This document shows, in pieces, positions 8,499-16,832 of a stretch of DNA of 64,000 nucleotides. The position numbers were made by a program, and so were the translations under genes. The stretch comes from CAYYFX01 sp964471155 (GTDB lineage: Bacteria > ARS69), in contig CAYYFX010000003.1 in the NCBI GenBank assembly GCA_964471155.1, positions 1 to 64,000 on the forward strand, in the 5' to 3' direction. Below the pieces are notes generated by a model. That model was not told the DNA's origin and did not search any database. It was given only the letters and a program-made list of their open reading frames with translations. Each line of letters begins with the position of its first letter. Position 1 is the stretch's first letter.

Positions 8499-9530
8499 CT
8501 ACTCCGGAGGCGTGAAGACGAACGGCGCGCGGAAGGTCACGTCCCCCGCGGGGATCGCCGGGAACTTCCACGCCTCGATCTGCGCCAGCGCGCACTGCGT
8601 GAGCTCGCGCGAGCCGATGGTGTCGGTCACGACGACCGTGTTCGTCACGTCGCCCGGCGCCGACACGGTGATGGCCACGATCAGCTTGCCGCCGAGGGCC
8701 GGCGTCCGCTTCAGCTCGTTCTCGTAGCAGAAGCGGATCCCGGGCGCGTACTTGCGCACCACGGCCAGGAGCGAGGCGTCGCTGCGCAGCTCGCCGTTCG
8801 AGCTGCCGCCGTCCACGCCCGACTTCGCCCCGCTGCTGCCGGTGCCGCCGGGCGCGCCGCCGCCGCCGGACTCGATGCCGCCGATGGCCGCGATCTCGAT
8901 GCGCGCGCCGCCCAGCGCGGACGATCCCGACGCGCCCACCTCGCCGGCCGGCAGCGCGCCCGCGGTGGCCACGTCCGACGCGGCGCGGCCGGAGCGCGCG
9001 CCGCGGCGGCGCGGGCTGCGGGAGGCCGCCGGCGTTTCCGTCTTCGCGTCCAGCACCTGGTCCAGCCCGGCGAGCACGCCGTCGATGGACGTGGCGGCGG
9101 CCGCGAGCTGCTGCGTGGCCTCCTTCGCGCGCTCGCGGCCCACGGTGCCGCGGTCCTCGGGCACGACCGGGGCCGCGCTGCGGCGCGGCGCCACGTCCGC
9201 GCGCGGCGGCGCCTTCACCGGCTCCGGCTTCGGCATGGGCGCGGGCGGCGGCGGCGCGTCGATCACCGCCCGCGCGGCCTCGCGCGGCTTCGGGGCGGGG
9301 GGCTCCGGCTTCGCCGGCTGCTCCAGGATCAGCTTCGCGAAGCGCTCCGGCACCGCCTCGATATCGTCCGAGACGCGGCTCTTCGGCACGAGCAGCCCGA
9401 GCCCCAGCACGACGAGTCCGATGCCGCCCGCGACCTTGAACCCGCGGCGCAGCAGCGGATCCGGGCTGCCCAGGAAGGGCAGCCGGTAGCGCTCCGGCCC
9501 GATGCCCGAAGGCGCGGCCACGGTGGCCAT
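8499..9530 (-). CDS. AgmX/PglI-type C-terminal domain protein, TonB-like periplasmic rod
   Basis: 343-residue inner-membrane-anchored protein, last gene of the 19-gene run. One transmembrane helix near residues 33-50 is followed by a Pro/Lys/Glu-rich, TonB-like linker (EPPAPKPREAA, MPKPEPVKAPP) and a Gly/Ser-rich segment. The C-terminal AgmX/TonB-like domain (about 255-343) has the two typical cysteines and signatures FCYENEL, LGGKLIVAITVS, CALAQIEAWKFPAI and PFVFTPPE. Such proteins carry proton-motive force from a TolQ/TolR motor to the outer membrane; Myxococcus GltG/GltJ/AgmX are the best-known relatives. ATG 9530 sits 7 nt after AGGAGG; ATG 9536 (ATGA overlap with tolR) is the alternative. 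Confidence 0.85.
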   Translation of the reverse strand: MATVAAPSGIGPERYRLPFLGSPDPLLRRGFKVAGGIGLVVLGLGLLVPKSRVSDDIEAVPERFAKLILEQPAKPEPPAPKPREAARAVIDAPPPPAPMPKPEPVKAPPRADVAPRRSAAPVVPEDRGTVGRERAKEATQQLAAAATSIDGVLAGLDQVLDAKTETPAASRSPRRRGARSGRAASDVATAGALPAGEVGASGSSALGGARIEIAAIGGIESGGGGAPGGTGSSGAKSGVDGGSSNGELRSDASLLAVVRKYAPGIRFCYENELKRTPALGGKLIVAITVSAPGDVTNTVVVTDTIGSRELTQCALAQIEAWKFPAIPAGDVTFRAPFVFTPPE

Positions 9531-9532
9531 GG

Positions 9533-10024
9533 TCATCCCTCCTGCACGACCGCGAGGGCGAGCTGCTCGAAGCCCGCCTCGCCGCAGGTGAACATCACCT
9601 TCTCCAGGAGCCGGAACTCGATCCCCTTGTCCCCCTGGATCGTGACCTTCGGCGCGGGCGGCTCCACGCCCTTCATCTCGGCGAGCCGGTCCATGCGGGC
9701 GATCGCGTCCACCAGCTTCGCGTCCAGCGCGGGGATGAGGAGGTCCGCGCTCGCCAGCGTGTCCGGAACGCGCGCGACGGGCTCGCCGCCGACGAGGATG
9801 GCGTCCTGCGAGACGGCCACGACCACGGAGGACTCCACCGCGTCCTCCGCCGTGGACAGCGGGAGCTCGAGTCCGGGCGGCGGCGTCATCGCCTCGCCCT
9901 CCACCACGAACGCCTTCAGCAGGAACAGCAGCAGCGTGGTGAGGATGTCCATCATGGACGTGAGCTTGAGCTTCGGCGTGTTGTCCGCCTTGGGTCCGCG
10001 GGCGCGCCGCCTGTGTCGGATCAT
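9533..10024 (-). CDS. ExbD/TolR-family motor stator protein (second copy)
   Basis: 163-residue TolR/ExbD homologue. A short basic N-terminus (RHRRRARG) precedes one transmembrane segment near residues 25-45 (LTSMMDILTTLLLFLLKAF). The Asp in SMMDILTTLL corresponds to the proton-conducting Asp of TolR/ExbD. A periplasmic domain with the family's QGDKGIEFRLLEKVMFTCGEAGF strand-helix pattern follows. It pairs with the other TolR (10056-10502) and the single TolQ, and lies directly ahead of the AgmX-like gene. Start ATG at 10024 has no strong Shine-Dalgarno sequence, consistent with coupling to the gene 31 nt upstream. Confidence 0.88.
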   Translation of the reverse strand: MIRHRRRARGPKADNTPKLKLTSMMDILTTLLLFLLKAFVVEGEAMTPPPGLELPLSTAEDAVESSVVVAVSQDAILVGGEPVARVPDTLASADLLIPALDAKLVDAIARMDRLAEMKGVEPPAPKVTIQGDKGIEFRLLEKVMFTCGEAGFEQLALAVVQEG

Positions 10025-10055
10025 CGGGGTGTCCTCGCGTCCGGTTCGGGGTGGC

Positions 10056-10502
10056 TCAGCGGCTGCGCGTGAGCGAGACGTTGGGCAGGCCCGCCGCCCG
10101 GGCCACGTCCATGACGTGCACGATCTCGTCGTACTTCGTGGCGTCCAGCGAGGCCACGGTGACCTCCTTCTCGTCCGGCCGGTCCGCGATCGCCGCGGCC
10201 AGCGCGGCGCGCAGCTCCTCGTCCGAGGCCGCCGTGCCGCGGACCACGCGCGCCAGATCCTCGCCGCGCGCCCCCACGACCCACGCGTCCGGCGTGATGT
10301 CCACGGTGAGCCGGAGGGACTCCGACGGCGGCGGGGCCGCGGCGTCGTCGCCGGGCAGGTTCATCCGCAGCGTCGAGATGTGCAGGAACACCGCCGAGAT
10401 CAGGAGCATCGGGATGAGCGCGACGAAGAGGTTCATGAGCGGCATGATCTCCAGGTCGGCCTCCACGTGCTCGTGGAAGTGGCGGCGGTGGCGCCGGAGC
10501 AT
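10056..10502 (-). CDS. ExbD/TolR-family motor stator protein (first copy)
   Basis: 148-residue TolR/ExbD homologue. The N-terminal histidine/arginine-rich cytoplasmic stretch (LRRHRRHFHEHVEADLEIM) is followed by one transmembrane helix (PLMNLFVALIPMLLISAVFLH, about 20-41) and a periplasmic domain (about 55-148) ending LDATKYDEIVHVMDVARAAG, the usual TolR/ExbD finish. In this copy the membrane acidic residue normally used for proton flow is replaced: the motif reads IMPLMNLFVALIP, with Asn where ExbD/TolR has Asp. This copy may therefore be structural, with proton conduction left to the second copy. Two unlike TolR proteins with one TolQ recall Myxococcus AglR-AglQ-AglS. Confidence 0.85.
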   Translation of the reverse strand: MLRRHRRHFHEHVEADLEIMPLMNLFVALIPMLLISAVFLHISTLRMNLPGDDAAAPPPSESLRLTVDITPDAWVVGARGEDLARVVRGTAASDEELRAALAAAIADRPDEKEVTVASLDATKYDEIVHVMDVARAAGLPNVSLTRSR

Positions 10503-10511
10503 GGCCGTCGC

Positions 10512-11270
10512 CTACCGGGCCGCCGGCCGGCTCGCGGCCTGGGCCGCGGGACGGTTCGGGTTCGTGATGTAGTTCGGGCCGGGCGCCGCCATCGAGGCGC
10601 CGGACGCGGCGCGACCGGCGTTCGCGGCGGCGGATTCCTCGGCGCCGGAGCGCGCCAGCGCGCGCACGAGCCGCACCGCCACGCCGTCCACCTGCTCCAC
10701 GATCCGCTCCACGCGGCCGACCAGGAAGCCGTGGATGATCAGGCCGGGCACCGCGATGATGAGGCCGAAGGCCGTGGTGTTGAGCGCCTGCGAGATGCCG
10801 CGCGCCAGGAACGACGAGCGTTGCGACGGGTCGGCCGCGCCCACCGCGGAGAACGCGGTGATGAGGCCGAAGATCGTGCCGAGCAGACCGAGCAGCGTGG
10901 CCACGTTCGCGAGCAGCACGAGCGCGGGCAGCCGGCGCGAGAGCGGGGGCAGCACGAGCGCCGCCTCGCCGTCCGCCGCGTTCAGGAGCTTCTCCTCGGC
11001 GCGGTTCTCGCAGCCCAGCACCGCCTTTGCCACCTGCGCGGACGGGCCCTTCACCTTGGACGCGAGATCGAACGCGCCGCGGATGTCGCCGCGCCCGACC
11101 TTCTCCACGAGATCGTGGGTCAGCTTGTCCACGTTCCACTGCGACGCGAGACCGAGCACCCACATCCGCTCCAGCGCGAGCGCCAGGATGGCCACGCCCA
11201 CGAAGAGGATGATGGGCATGAACGGGCCGCCCTCCTGGAAGAAGGCGGCGAACTGCGCAAAGGGATTCAT
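10512..11270 (-). CDS. TolQ/ExbB/MotA-family proton channel protein
   Basis: 252-residue inner-membrane protein with three transmembrane regions: about 15-38 (PFMPIILFVGVAILALALERM), 120-145 (LPALVLLANVATLLGLLGTIFG) and 165-195 (TTAFGLIIAVPGLIIHGFLVGR). The GLLGTIFGLITAF and ALNTTAFGLIIAVP blocks are diagnostic of the TolQ/ExbB channel. The C-terminus is extended and Ala/Asn-rich. It overlaps the preceding 120-residue protein gene by ATGA. With two TolR proteins and an AgmX-type rod it should form a motor that couples the proton gradient to an envelope process; the neighbours suggest a dedicated machine rather than the housekeeping Tol-Pal system, since no tolA, tolB or pal is present. Confidence 0.92.
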   Translation of the reverse strand: MNPFAQFAAFFQEGGPFMPIILFVGVAILALALERMWVLGLASQWNVDKLTHDLVEKVGRGDIRGAFDLASKVKGPSAQVAKAVLGCENRAEEKLLNAADGEAALVLPPLSRRLPALVLLANVATLLGLLGTIFGLITAFSAVGAADPSQRSSFLARGISQALNTTAFGLIIAVPGLIIHGFLVGRVERIVEQVDGVAVRLVRALARSGAEESAAANAGRAASGASMAAPGPNYITNPNRPAAQAASRPAAR

Positions 11271-11629
11271 CGGACTTCCTCCTGGGTCGCACGCACGGCG
11301 GCGGGGGACTGGACGGCGGGGGGCTGGAGCGGGTCGGGCAGGACGGGCGCGGCGGCGCCGGACGCCACGTGCACGCGCACGGGGACGTCGTCGAGCGCCG
11401 CGGTCAGGGAGTCCTCGGTGACGAGGTAGCCGGCGACGGCGTCCAGCGGGCGCGCCACGTCGCGCGACGTGATGAACAGCACCTCCGGCAGGCGCACCTC
11501 GCCCTCGATCGTGATCTCCTTCAGCGTCTTGTCGGCGCCGCCGGCGTTCTCCGCGCCGTGCGCGATCGTGATGACGACGAAGGCCACGCCGATCAGCGCG
11601 GCGGCGAGCGCGATGACGATCGGTCTCAC
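11267..11629 (-). CDS. Small anchored periplasmic protein of the Tol-like cluster
   Basis: 120-residue protein with an N-terminal hydrophobic anchor (about 2-22: IVIALAAALIGVAFVVITIAHG), an acidic middle part (LKEITIEGEVRLPEVLFITSRD) and a C-terminal Pro/Ala-rich tail. The central segment, EGEVRLPEVLFITSRD, resembles short motor-associated proteins found beside TolQ/TolR genes, but the family was not recognised. GTG start at 11629 follows GGGAGG. It overlaps both neighbours by 4 nt, so it should be made in fixed proportion with TolQ and the TPR lipoprotein. A periplasmic adaptor for the motor is a reasonable guess. Confidence 0.7.
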   Translation of the reverse strand: MRPIVIALAAALIGVAFVVITIAHGAENAGGADKTLKEITIEGEVRLPEVLFITSRDVARPLDAVAGYLVTEDSLTAALDDVPVRVHVASGAAAPVLPDPLQPPAVQSPAAVRATQEEVR

Positions 11630-12405
11630 GGGGACACCTCCCGAGGTGCGGAGCCTTCGGTGCCGGCGGCCACCTTCACGTCGAGCAGCTCGGCGAGGCC
11701 GTCGGGATCCTCGTCGGACAGGGAGCGGTACTTGCGGAACCAGGCGCGGGCGCCGTCGTCGTCGAACCGGTAGAAGCGGTCCACGATGGCCAGGTTGTAC
11801 AGCGGCCCCGGGAGCGACCCGTCCTTGTCGTGCGCCTCGAGGAAGGACTTGCGCGCCTCCGCCGGCTTGCCGGCGTACAGCAGCGCGATGCCCAGGTTGT
11901 TGCGGTTCGCGGCGCTGTCCTTCGCCTGCAGGGCCCGCCGCGCCGTCGCCTCCGCCGCCGCGAAGTCCTCGCCGCGCAGCCGCAGGAACGTCACCGCGGA
12001 GCCGCCGCGCGACCAGTCGGACAGGCGGGACTCGAGCGCGGCCTCCAGCGCCTCCGTCTCCTCCACGTGACCCAGCGCGTCGTGGTGCAGGGCGAGGGCC
12101 GCCAACAGCTCGTCCGGGAAGCGCATGGCGGATGCGCGCGCGGACTCCAGGAGCTGCACGCCCTCCTCGTGGCGCGCCTCGTCCCACAGGACCTTCGACA
12201 GCCGCGAGAGGGCCGCGGCGTTCCACGGGTTCGCCGCGAGCACCGCGCGCAGGCCGGCCTCGTCCGCGGGCAGCGCGCCGGACGCGGCCGCGTTCGCCGA
12301 CGGGTCGGCGCCGGGCGCGACCGCCGGCGGCGCCCCGCCGCACCCGGCGAGAACCAGCGCGAAGGCGAGTCCCGCGGCGAGCGGGTGTCCGAAGGTGCGG
12401 ATCAC
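11626..12405 (-). CDS. TPR-repeat lipoprotein
   Basis: 259-residue lipoprotein. The lipobox ALVLAGC (Cys about residue 22) gives an envelope location, followed by an Ala/Pro-rich linker and TPR-type helical hairpins from about residue 50 to 235 (PWNAAALSRLSKVLWDEARHEEG, NRNNLGIALLYAGKPAEARKSF, YNLAIVDRFYRFDDDGARAWFRK). The GTG start at 12405 overlaps the stop of the giant TPR gene (GTGA). Similar small TPR lipoproteins (AglT/GltE type) occur with TolQ/TolR-AgmX motors in Myxococcus, where they help assemble the envelope complex. No enzymatic motif. Confidence 0.82.
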   Translation of the reverse strand: MIRTFGHPLAAGLAFALVLAGCGGAPPAVAPGADPSANAAASGALPADEAGLRAVLAANPWNAAALSRLSKVLWDEARHEEGVQLLESARASAMRFPDELLAALALHHDALGHVEETEALEAALESRLSDWSRGGSAVTFLRLRGEDFAAAEATARRALQAKDSAANRNNLGIALLYAGKPAEARKSFLEAHDKDGSLPGPLYNLAIVDRFYRFDDDGARAWFRKYRSLSDEDPDGLAELLDVKVAAGTEGSAPREVSP

Positions 12406-15400
12406 GGCTGCGAAGCGTCTCCGGACGACGCCGCCTCGGGAACGAGCGGGTAGTCCACTTCGGGGCGATGGGTGAACCGGCGGGCGACGCGCGGCCACAG
12501 CTCCTGCTGCGCGCGCTCCACCCAGACGTCCCCGGGCGATTCCCCGGCGCGGCGGACGAGCTGCGTCCACACCTCCTCGCCGCGGTCGAAGAACTCCCAG
12601 GACTGCCGGTCGATCTCCTCTTCGTAGGCCGCGAGATCGTCTCCGGAGAGATCGGCCGGACGCTCGCTGGTTTTGAGCGCGTCGCCGAAGCCCACGAGGC
12701 ACTCGCCGATGCGGGCGGCGGCGGCGCGATTCCACGGCGCGATCTCCCGGGCCGCGCACTCGCGGTAATCCTGGAGCGTCTTCTCCAGGAGTGACTTCTT
12801 TTGGGCGATCGCGGGCGCCAGCGGCTGGCTGAGCGTCACGCGCTCGTAGCGGGTGCGGTTCTCCTCGGCCTGCAGGAACTGCACCCGCGCCGCCAGCTCC
12901 GCGGATGCGGTCTCCGGGTGGGCCGCCGCCAGGTCCAGCCAGCGCTGCAGGGCCGACGCCGGGACGGTCGCGGCCGCCGCGGCCTTGCCCTTCGGGGGCG
13001 CCGGCGCGGGCGCCGCGAGCAGCAGCGACACGGGGCGCTGCGGCGTGACGGCCTCGACCTCCCGGCGCGCGCGGCGCTCCAGCACGGCCAGCGCGATGCC
13101 GGCGTCCTCCGGGTGCTTCGCCATGTACGCGTCCTCGAGGCGCTCCGCGTCGGCGGAGTCGCCGGCGGCCGCGGCCAGCTCGGCGGCGTCCAGCAGTGCC
13201 GGGCCGGCGTCGGGGTCGTCCGGGTACGCCCGCGCGAAGCGCTCGGACGCGCGGGCGGCCTCGCGCGAGCGCCCCGCCGCCTTCCACGCCTGCGCGGTCC
13301 GCAGCAGGGCATCGCGGGCGAGGTCGTCCTCCGGATGGAGCTGCGCGAGCAGCGACCACACGCGCACGGCGTCCGCGGTCTCGCCCGCGGCCAGCCAGCC
13401 CGCGCCGCCGCGGTACAGGGCGCGCGGCGCGCCCTCGAAGTCCGGCCAGCGCGCGGCGACGTCCTCGAACCGGCGCGCGGAGTCCGCGCCGTCGCCGTGC
13501 TCCGCCGCCACGGCCTCGGCCTCGCGGTAGGCGCACGACGGCACCGCGAGCGCGAGCTCCGCCGCGAGCGAGTCCTGTCCGGACGCCGTCGAGAGGCGCG
13601 CGGCGCGCGCGTACGCGTCGCCGGCCTCCCGGAAGCGCGCGGCGTCCACGAGCAGCTGCGCGGAGAGGCGCGCGGCATCCAGCGCGCGCGGATCCTCCGG
13701 GTGCGTGGACGCGAGCACGTCGAAGGACCGGACGGCCTCGTCGTTCCAGCCCTGCGCGCGCGCCACGTGCGCCTGCCGCCACAGGAGATCCGCCACGCGC
13801 GCATCCGCGGGGTGCGCGGCGACGAAACCGTCGATGGCCGCGTTCAGCGCCTTCGCCAGCCCGGCCGGACCGGCCGCGGACTCGGCGCCCGCGGCCGCGC
13901 GCTCCCGCTCGTACCAGGCATCGCGCGCGGCCACGGCGTGCCAGGACGCGTCCGCGCGGAACGACGCCGTGTCCGACGCCGCCGCGCCCTCGAACAGCTC
14001 CACCGCGTCCCCGAAACGCCCGAGCGAGAACGCGGCCTCGCCGGCGCCGTACTTCCAGGCCGGGGCCGAGCCGTGCGCGGGCCAGCCCTCGAGCAGCGTA
14101 GCGTAGTGTCCCGCCGCGGCCTGCCAGGACGCGGCCGAGCTGTCCGCGCGCGCGGCCTCGTGCCGGTGCAGCGCCGCGGCCACGTACGCGCCGCGCGCGA
14201 AGCCGTCGGCGTCCGCCCGGAGCGAGTCCGCGTCGTTCGCGTTCCACCACTCCGAGCCGCGGCGGAAGCGCGACGCGAGCGCGAGCCGCTCCTCGCGGGC
14301 GGCGTCCGGGCGCTCCGCCCGCTCCAGCGTGTCCGCCAGCTTGCGCGCGTGGGCGAGCGCGCCGGCCTCGCGCGGCCAGCGCTCCAGCCAGGCGCGATCG
14401 CAGGCCGCGGCCTCGTCGAAACGGCTGTAGTCGCGGTACAGGTCGCCCAGCCGCGCCAGCACGCGCGGCGCGAGGGCGACGTTCGCCTCCGCGGGGAAGA
14501 GACGCGCGAAGGGATCGGCGCCGCCCGCCCGCGCGAGCGACTGCACCAGGTGGTCCTCCGCCTCGTCCCGGAGGTCGGTGGTGCGGGCGGCGTCGGGGCG
14601 GTCGGCGTACAGGTCCACGAGCCGGCGGAAGGAGCCGGCCGCGCCCTCGAAGTCGTCGCGGTTGAAGCGCGCCCAGCCCGCGTGGTACAGCGCGATGGCC
14701 GTGTGCTCCGCATCCGGACCCGCGGCCGCGGCGTCGTAGTGGACGAGCGCCCCGGCGAAGTCCTTGCGCGCGAAGCGGTCGTCGCCCAGCACGAGATGGG
14801 ACTCCTGCGTGTGCGCCGACGCCGGATGCTCCGCCACCAGCGTGCCGAGCAGCTCCAGCCCGCGCGGGTCCGCCTGGTCGTGCAGGATCATGCCCGCGTG
14901 GTACAGCACGGCGTCGCGGTGCGCGAAGCCGGGGTCCTCCTCCAGCAGGCCCAGGTAGATGTCCAGCGCCGGCCCGTAGTCCACGAACGGCGCGAACGCC
15001 TTCGTGTCGCCCTCGGTCGCGGCCCCGGCCTCGCCCAGGAATCGCTGCATCTGCACCGCGAAGTCCTCGCGCGCCCCGGCCAGCAGCGCGTCGGCCAGGC
15101 GGAAGCGGACCTCGCTGCGCGCGCGCGACGCGGGATACGCGTCGAGGAACGCCTCGTACCGGGACTGCGCCTCGGCCCGCAGCGCCTCGCCGCCCTCCGT
15201 GCGCATCGCGAGCTCGTGCGTGGCCGCCGCCGCGCCGTAGCGCATGCCCTCGGCCGCGCGGTGGTGCGCGGCGCGCGCGTCCGTCACCGCGGCGACCACG
15301 ACGCGCCGGCGCTCCGCGCGCAGGGAGTCCGCCGCGCGCGCGGCGGCGGCCCCGTTCGCCTCGATGCGGGCGAGCAGCGCGCGCCGGCCGGCCTCGTCGA

Positions 15401-16826
15401 GCGCGTCCGTGCGCGCGGCGTCGATCGCGGCCGCGAGCTGCCGCGCGCGCTCGCGTTCGCGCGCGGCGCGATCCGCCATCTCCAGGAGCCCCGCGGTCAG
15501 TCGCGGTTCCCAGATCTCCTCGAACGAGCGCGCCAGCAGCTCCGGCGCGCGCGCCGCGAACGCGGTCAGCCACGCCTCCATCGCCGCGCACAGTTCGGCC
15601 TCCTCGGCCAGGAGCCGCGCGGGGGCCGGCACGTCCGGGGGCAGCCGCTCGGGGCGGCGCGCGGCGGCGCCCTCCGTGCGGAAGCGCACCAGCGCGCGCG
15701 AGACGATCAGGTTCTTGCGGCAGGTCTCCAGGAAGCGCGCCGTGCGTCCGGCGATCCGCCGCGTCTCCTCGTTCCTTGCGGCGCGCAGCTTCGCCAGCAT
15801 GGCGGAGGACTGCGCGATCAGCTCGTCGAGCCGCGCCAGCGTGGCGTCCAGCGAGCGCGCCTCCGCTTCGGTGCGGTCCGTCCCGATGCCGTAGTAGTCG
15901 CCGGCGCGGCGCGCCGCCGCGTCCGCGAGCGCGAGGCGGCGCCGGTCGCGCACGGTCTCCAGACGAAGGCTGTCCAGCACGGCGGCCCACGCGTCCGCGG
16001 CGCGCCGGTCCGCGGCGGACGGCGGGGGCACGATGCCCGCGGGTCCTTCCAGCACGGCGGTCAACCGGCGCGGCGGGGTCAGCTCGCCCTGCGGCGTGCG
16101 GCGCAGGTCCCAGGCGGTCCGGGCGTGCACGGCCAGCGACTCCTCCAGCGGCGCCACGTCCAGCACCACGGAACGCTCTCCCGCGCCGCCGCGCTCCCAG
16201 TCGCGGAAGAGGTCGGCCACCAGGGAGTCGGAGGGATCGAGCAGCGCCGCCAGCGCGTCGTCCTCGGCCTGCCAGGACGCTTCGGCGACCTGCAGGATCC
16301 GCCGGGCGTCCTCCATGCGTCCCTCCTGCAGGGCCCGCAGGCCGTCGGTGATCGAGACGCGGCGCGCCCGCGTGGCCTCCACGCCCGCGGCACCCGCGAC
16401 GCCGGCCGTTCCCGTCACGTCGAGGTCGAAGTGCCGCGCCAGCGAGCCGGCGGGGGCGTCGCCCCCGGGCACGAGCCCGGCGGGCCGCTTGGCCGCGTCC
16501 AGCGCGGCCAGGATGCGCGCCCACTCCGCGGGATCCTCGTGCGAGTCGGCGAGGCGCGCGAGCGCGGCGCGCACGCCCTCCGCGTCGCCCGCCGCGCGCG
16601 CGGCCCACGCCTGCAGGAAGTCCGCGCGGACGCCGCTCGCGAGGGAGTCCCGCTCCGCCAGCACCTCGGCGGCCCCGGCCGGATCGCCCTCCTGCAGCAG
16701 TGCCGCCGCCCGCCGCAGCGCGAGCTCGTTCCACGTGGGCGCGACATCGCCGGCCGCGGGGCGCACGCCCAGCGGGACCGCGAGCGCGAGGAGGATCGCG
16801 CCGAGACGGCGGGGGCTCGAGGTCAC
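12402..16826 (-). CDS. Giant exported TPR-repeat protein (1474 residues)
   Basis: Signal peptide (about 1-26), then almost entirely Ala-rich helical hairpins. The middle third (about 560-1330) contains many recognisable TPR units, such as AIALYHAGWARFNRDDFEGAAGSFRRL, AWKYGAGEAAFSLGRFGDAVELFEGA and ALYRGGAGWLAAGETADAVRVW. An N-terminal region rich in long charged helices (about 280-480) may be coiled coil. It is probably a periplasmic scaffold. In size and neighbours it recalls Myxococcus GltD/AgnA, which binds the motor components from the periplasm. GTG start at 16826 follows GAGGTAG. It ends with a 4-nt overlap with the TPR lipoprotein gene. Antisense frames over this gene are long only because of the base composition. 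Confidence 0.85.
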   Translation of the reverse strand: MTSSPRRLGAILLALAVPLGVRPAAGDVAPTWNELALRRAAALLQEGDPAGAAEVLAERDSLASGVRADFLQAWAARAAGDAEGVRAALARLADSHEDPAEWARILAALDAAKRPAGLVPGGDAPAGSLARHFDLDVTGTAGVAGAAGVEATRARRVSITDGLRALQEGRMEDARRILQVAEASWQAEDDALAALLDPSDSLVADLFRDWERGGAGERSVVLDVAPLEESLAVHARTAWDLRRTPQGELTPPRRLTAVLEGPAGIVPPPSAADRRAADAWAAVLDSLRLETVRDRRRLALADAAARRAGDYYGIGTDRTEAEARSLDATLARLDELIAQSSAMLAKLRAARNEETRRIAGRTARFLETCRKNLIVSRALVRFRTEGAAARRPERLPPDVPAPARLLAEEAELCAAMEAWLTAFAARAPELLARSFEEIWEPRLTAGLLEMADRAARERERARQLAAAIDAARTDALDEAGRRALLARIEANGAAAARAADSLRAERRRVVVAAVTDARAAHHRAAEGMRYGAAAATHELAMRTEGGEALRAEAQSRYEAFLDAYPASRARSEVRFRLADALLAGAREDFAVQMQRFLGEAGAATEGDTKAFAPFVDYGPALDIYLGLLEEDPGFAHRDAVLYHAGMILHDQADPRGLELLGTLVAEHPASAHTQESHLVLGDDRFARKDFAGALVHYDAAAAGPDAEHTAIALYHAGWARFNRDDFEGAAGSFRRLVDLYADRPDAARTTDLRDEAEDHLVQSLARAGGADPFARLFPAEANVALAPRVLARLGDLYRDYSRFDEAAACDRAWLERWPREAGALAHARKLADTLERAERPDAAREERLALASRFRRGSEWWNANDADSLRADADGFARGAYVAAALHRHEAARADSSAASWQAAAGHYATLLEGWPAHGSAPAWKYGAGEAAFSLGRFGDAVELFEGAAASDTASFRADASWHAVAARDAWYERERAAAGAESAAGPAGLAKALNAAIDGFVAAHPADARVADLLWRQAHVARAQGWNDEAVRSFDVLASTHPEDPRALDAARLSAQLLVDAARFREAGDAYARAARLSTASGQDSLAAELALAVPSCAYREAEAVAAEHGDGADSARRFEDVAARWPDFEGAPRALYRGGAGWLAAGETADAVRVWSLLAQLHPEDDLARDALLRTAQAWKAAGRSREAARASERFARAYPDDPDAGPALLDAAELAAAAGDSADAERLEDAYMAKHPEDAGIALAVLERRARREVEAVTPQRPVSLLLAAPAPAPPKGKAAAAATVPASALQRWLDLAAAHPETASAELAARVQFLQAEENRTRYERVTLSQPLAPAIAQKKSLLEKTLQDYRECAAREIAPWNRAAAARIGECLVGFGDALKTSERPADLSGDDLAAYEEEIDRQSWEFFDRGEEVWTQLVRRAGESPGDVWVERAQQELWPRVARRFTHRPEVDYPLVPEAASSGDASQP

Positions 16827-16832
16827 GGAGCG

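Noticed and set aside
10512..11270. Housekeeping tol-pal operon
   Set aside because: No tolA, tolB, pal or cpoB follow; instead an AgmX rod and TPR proteins are present.
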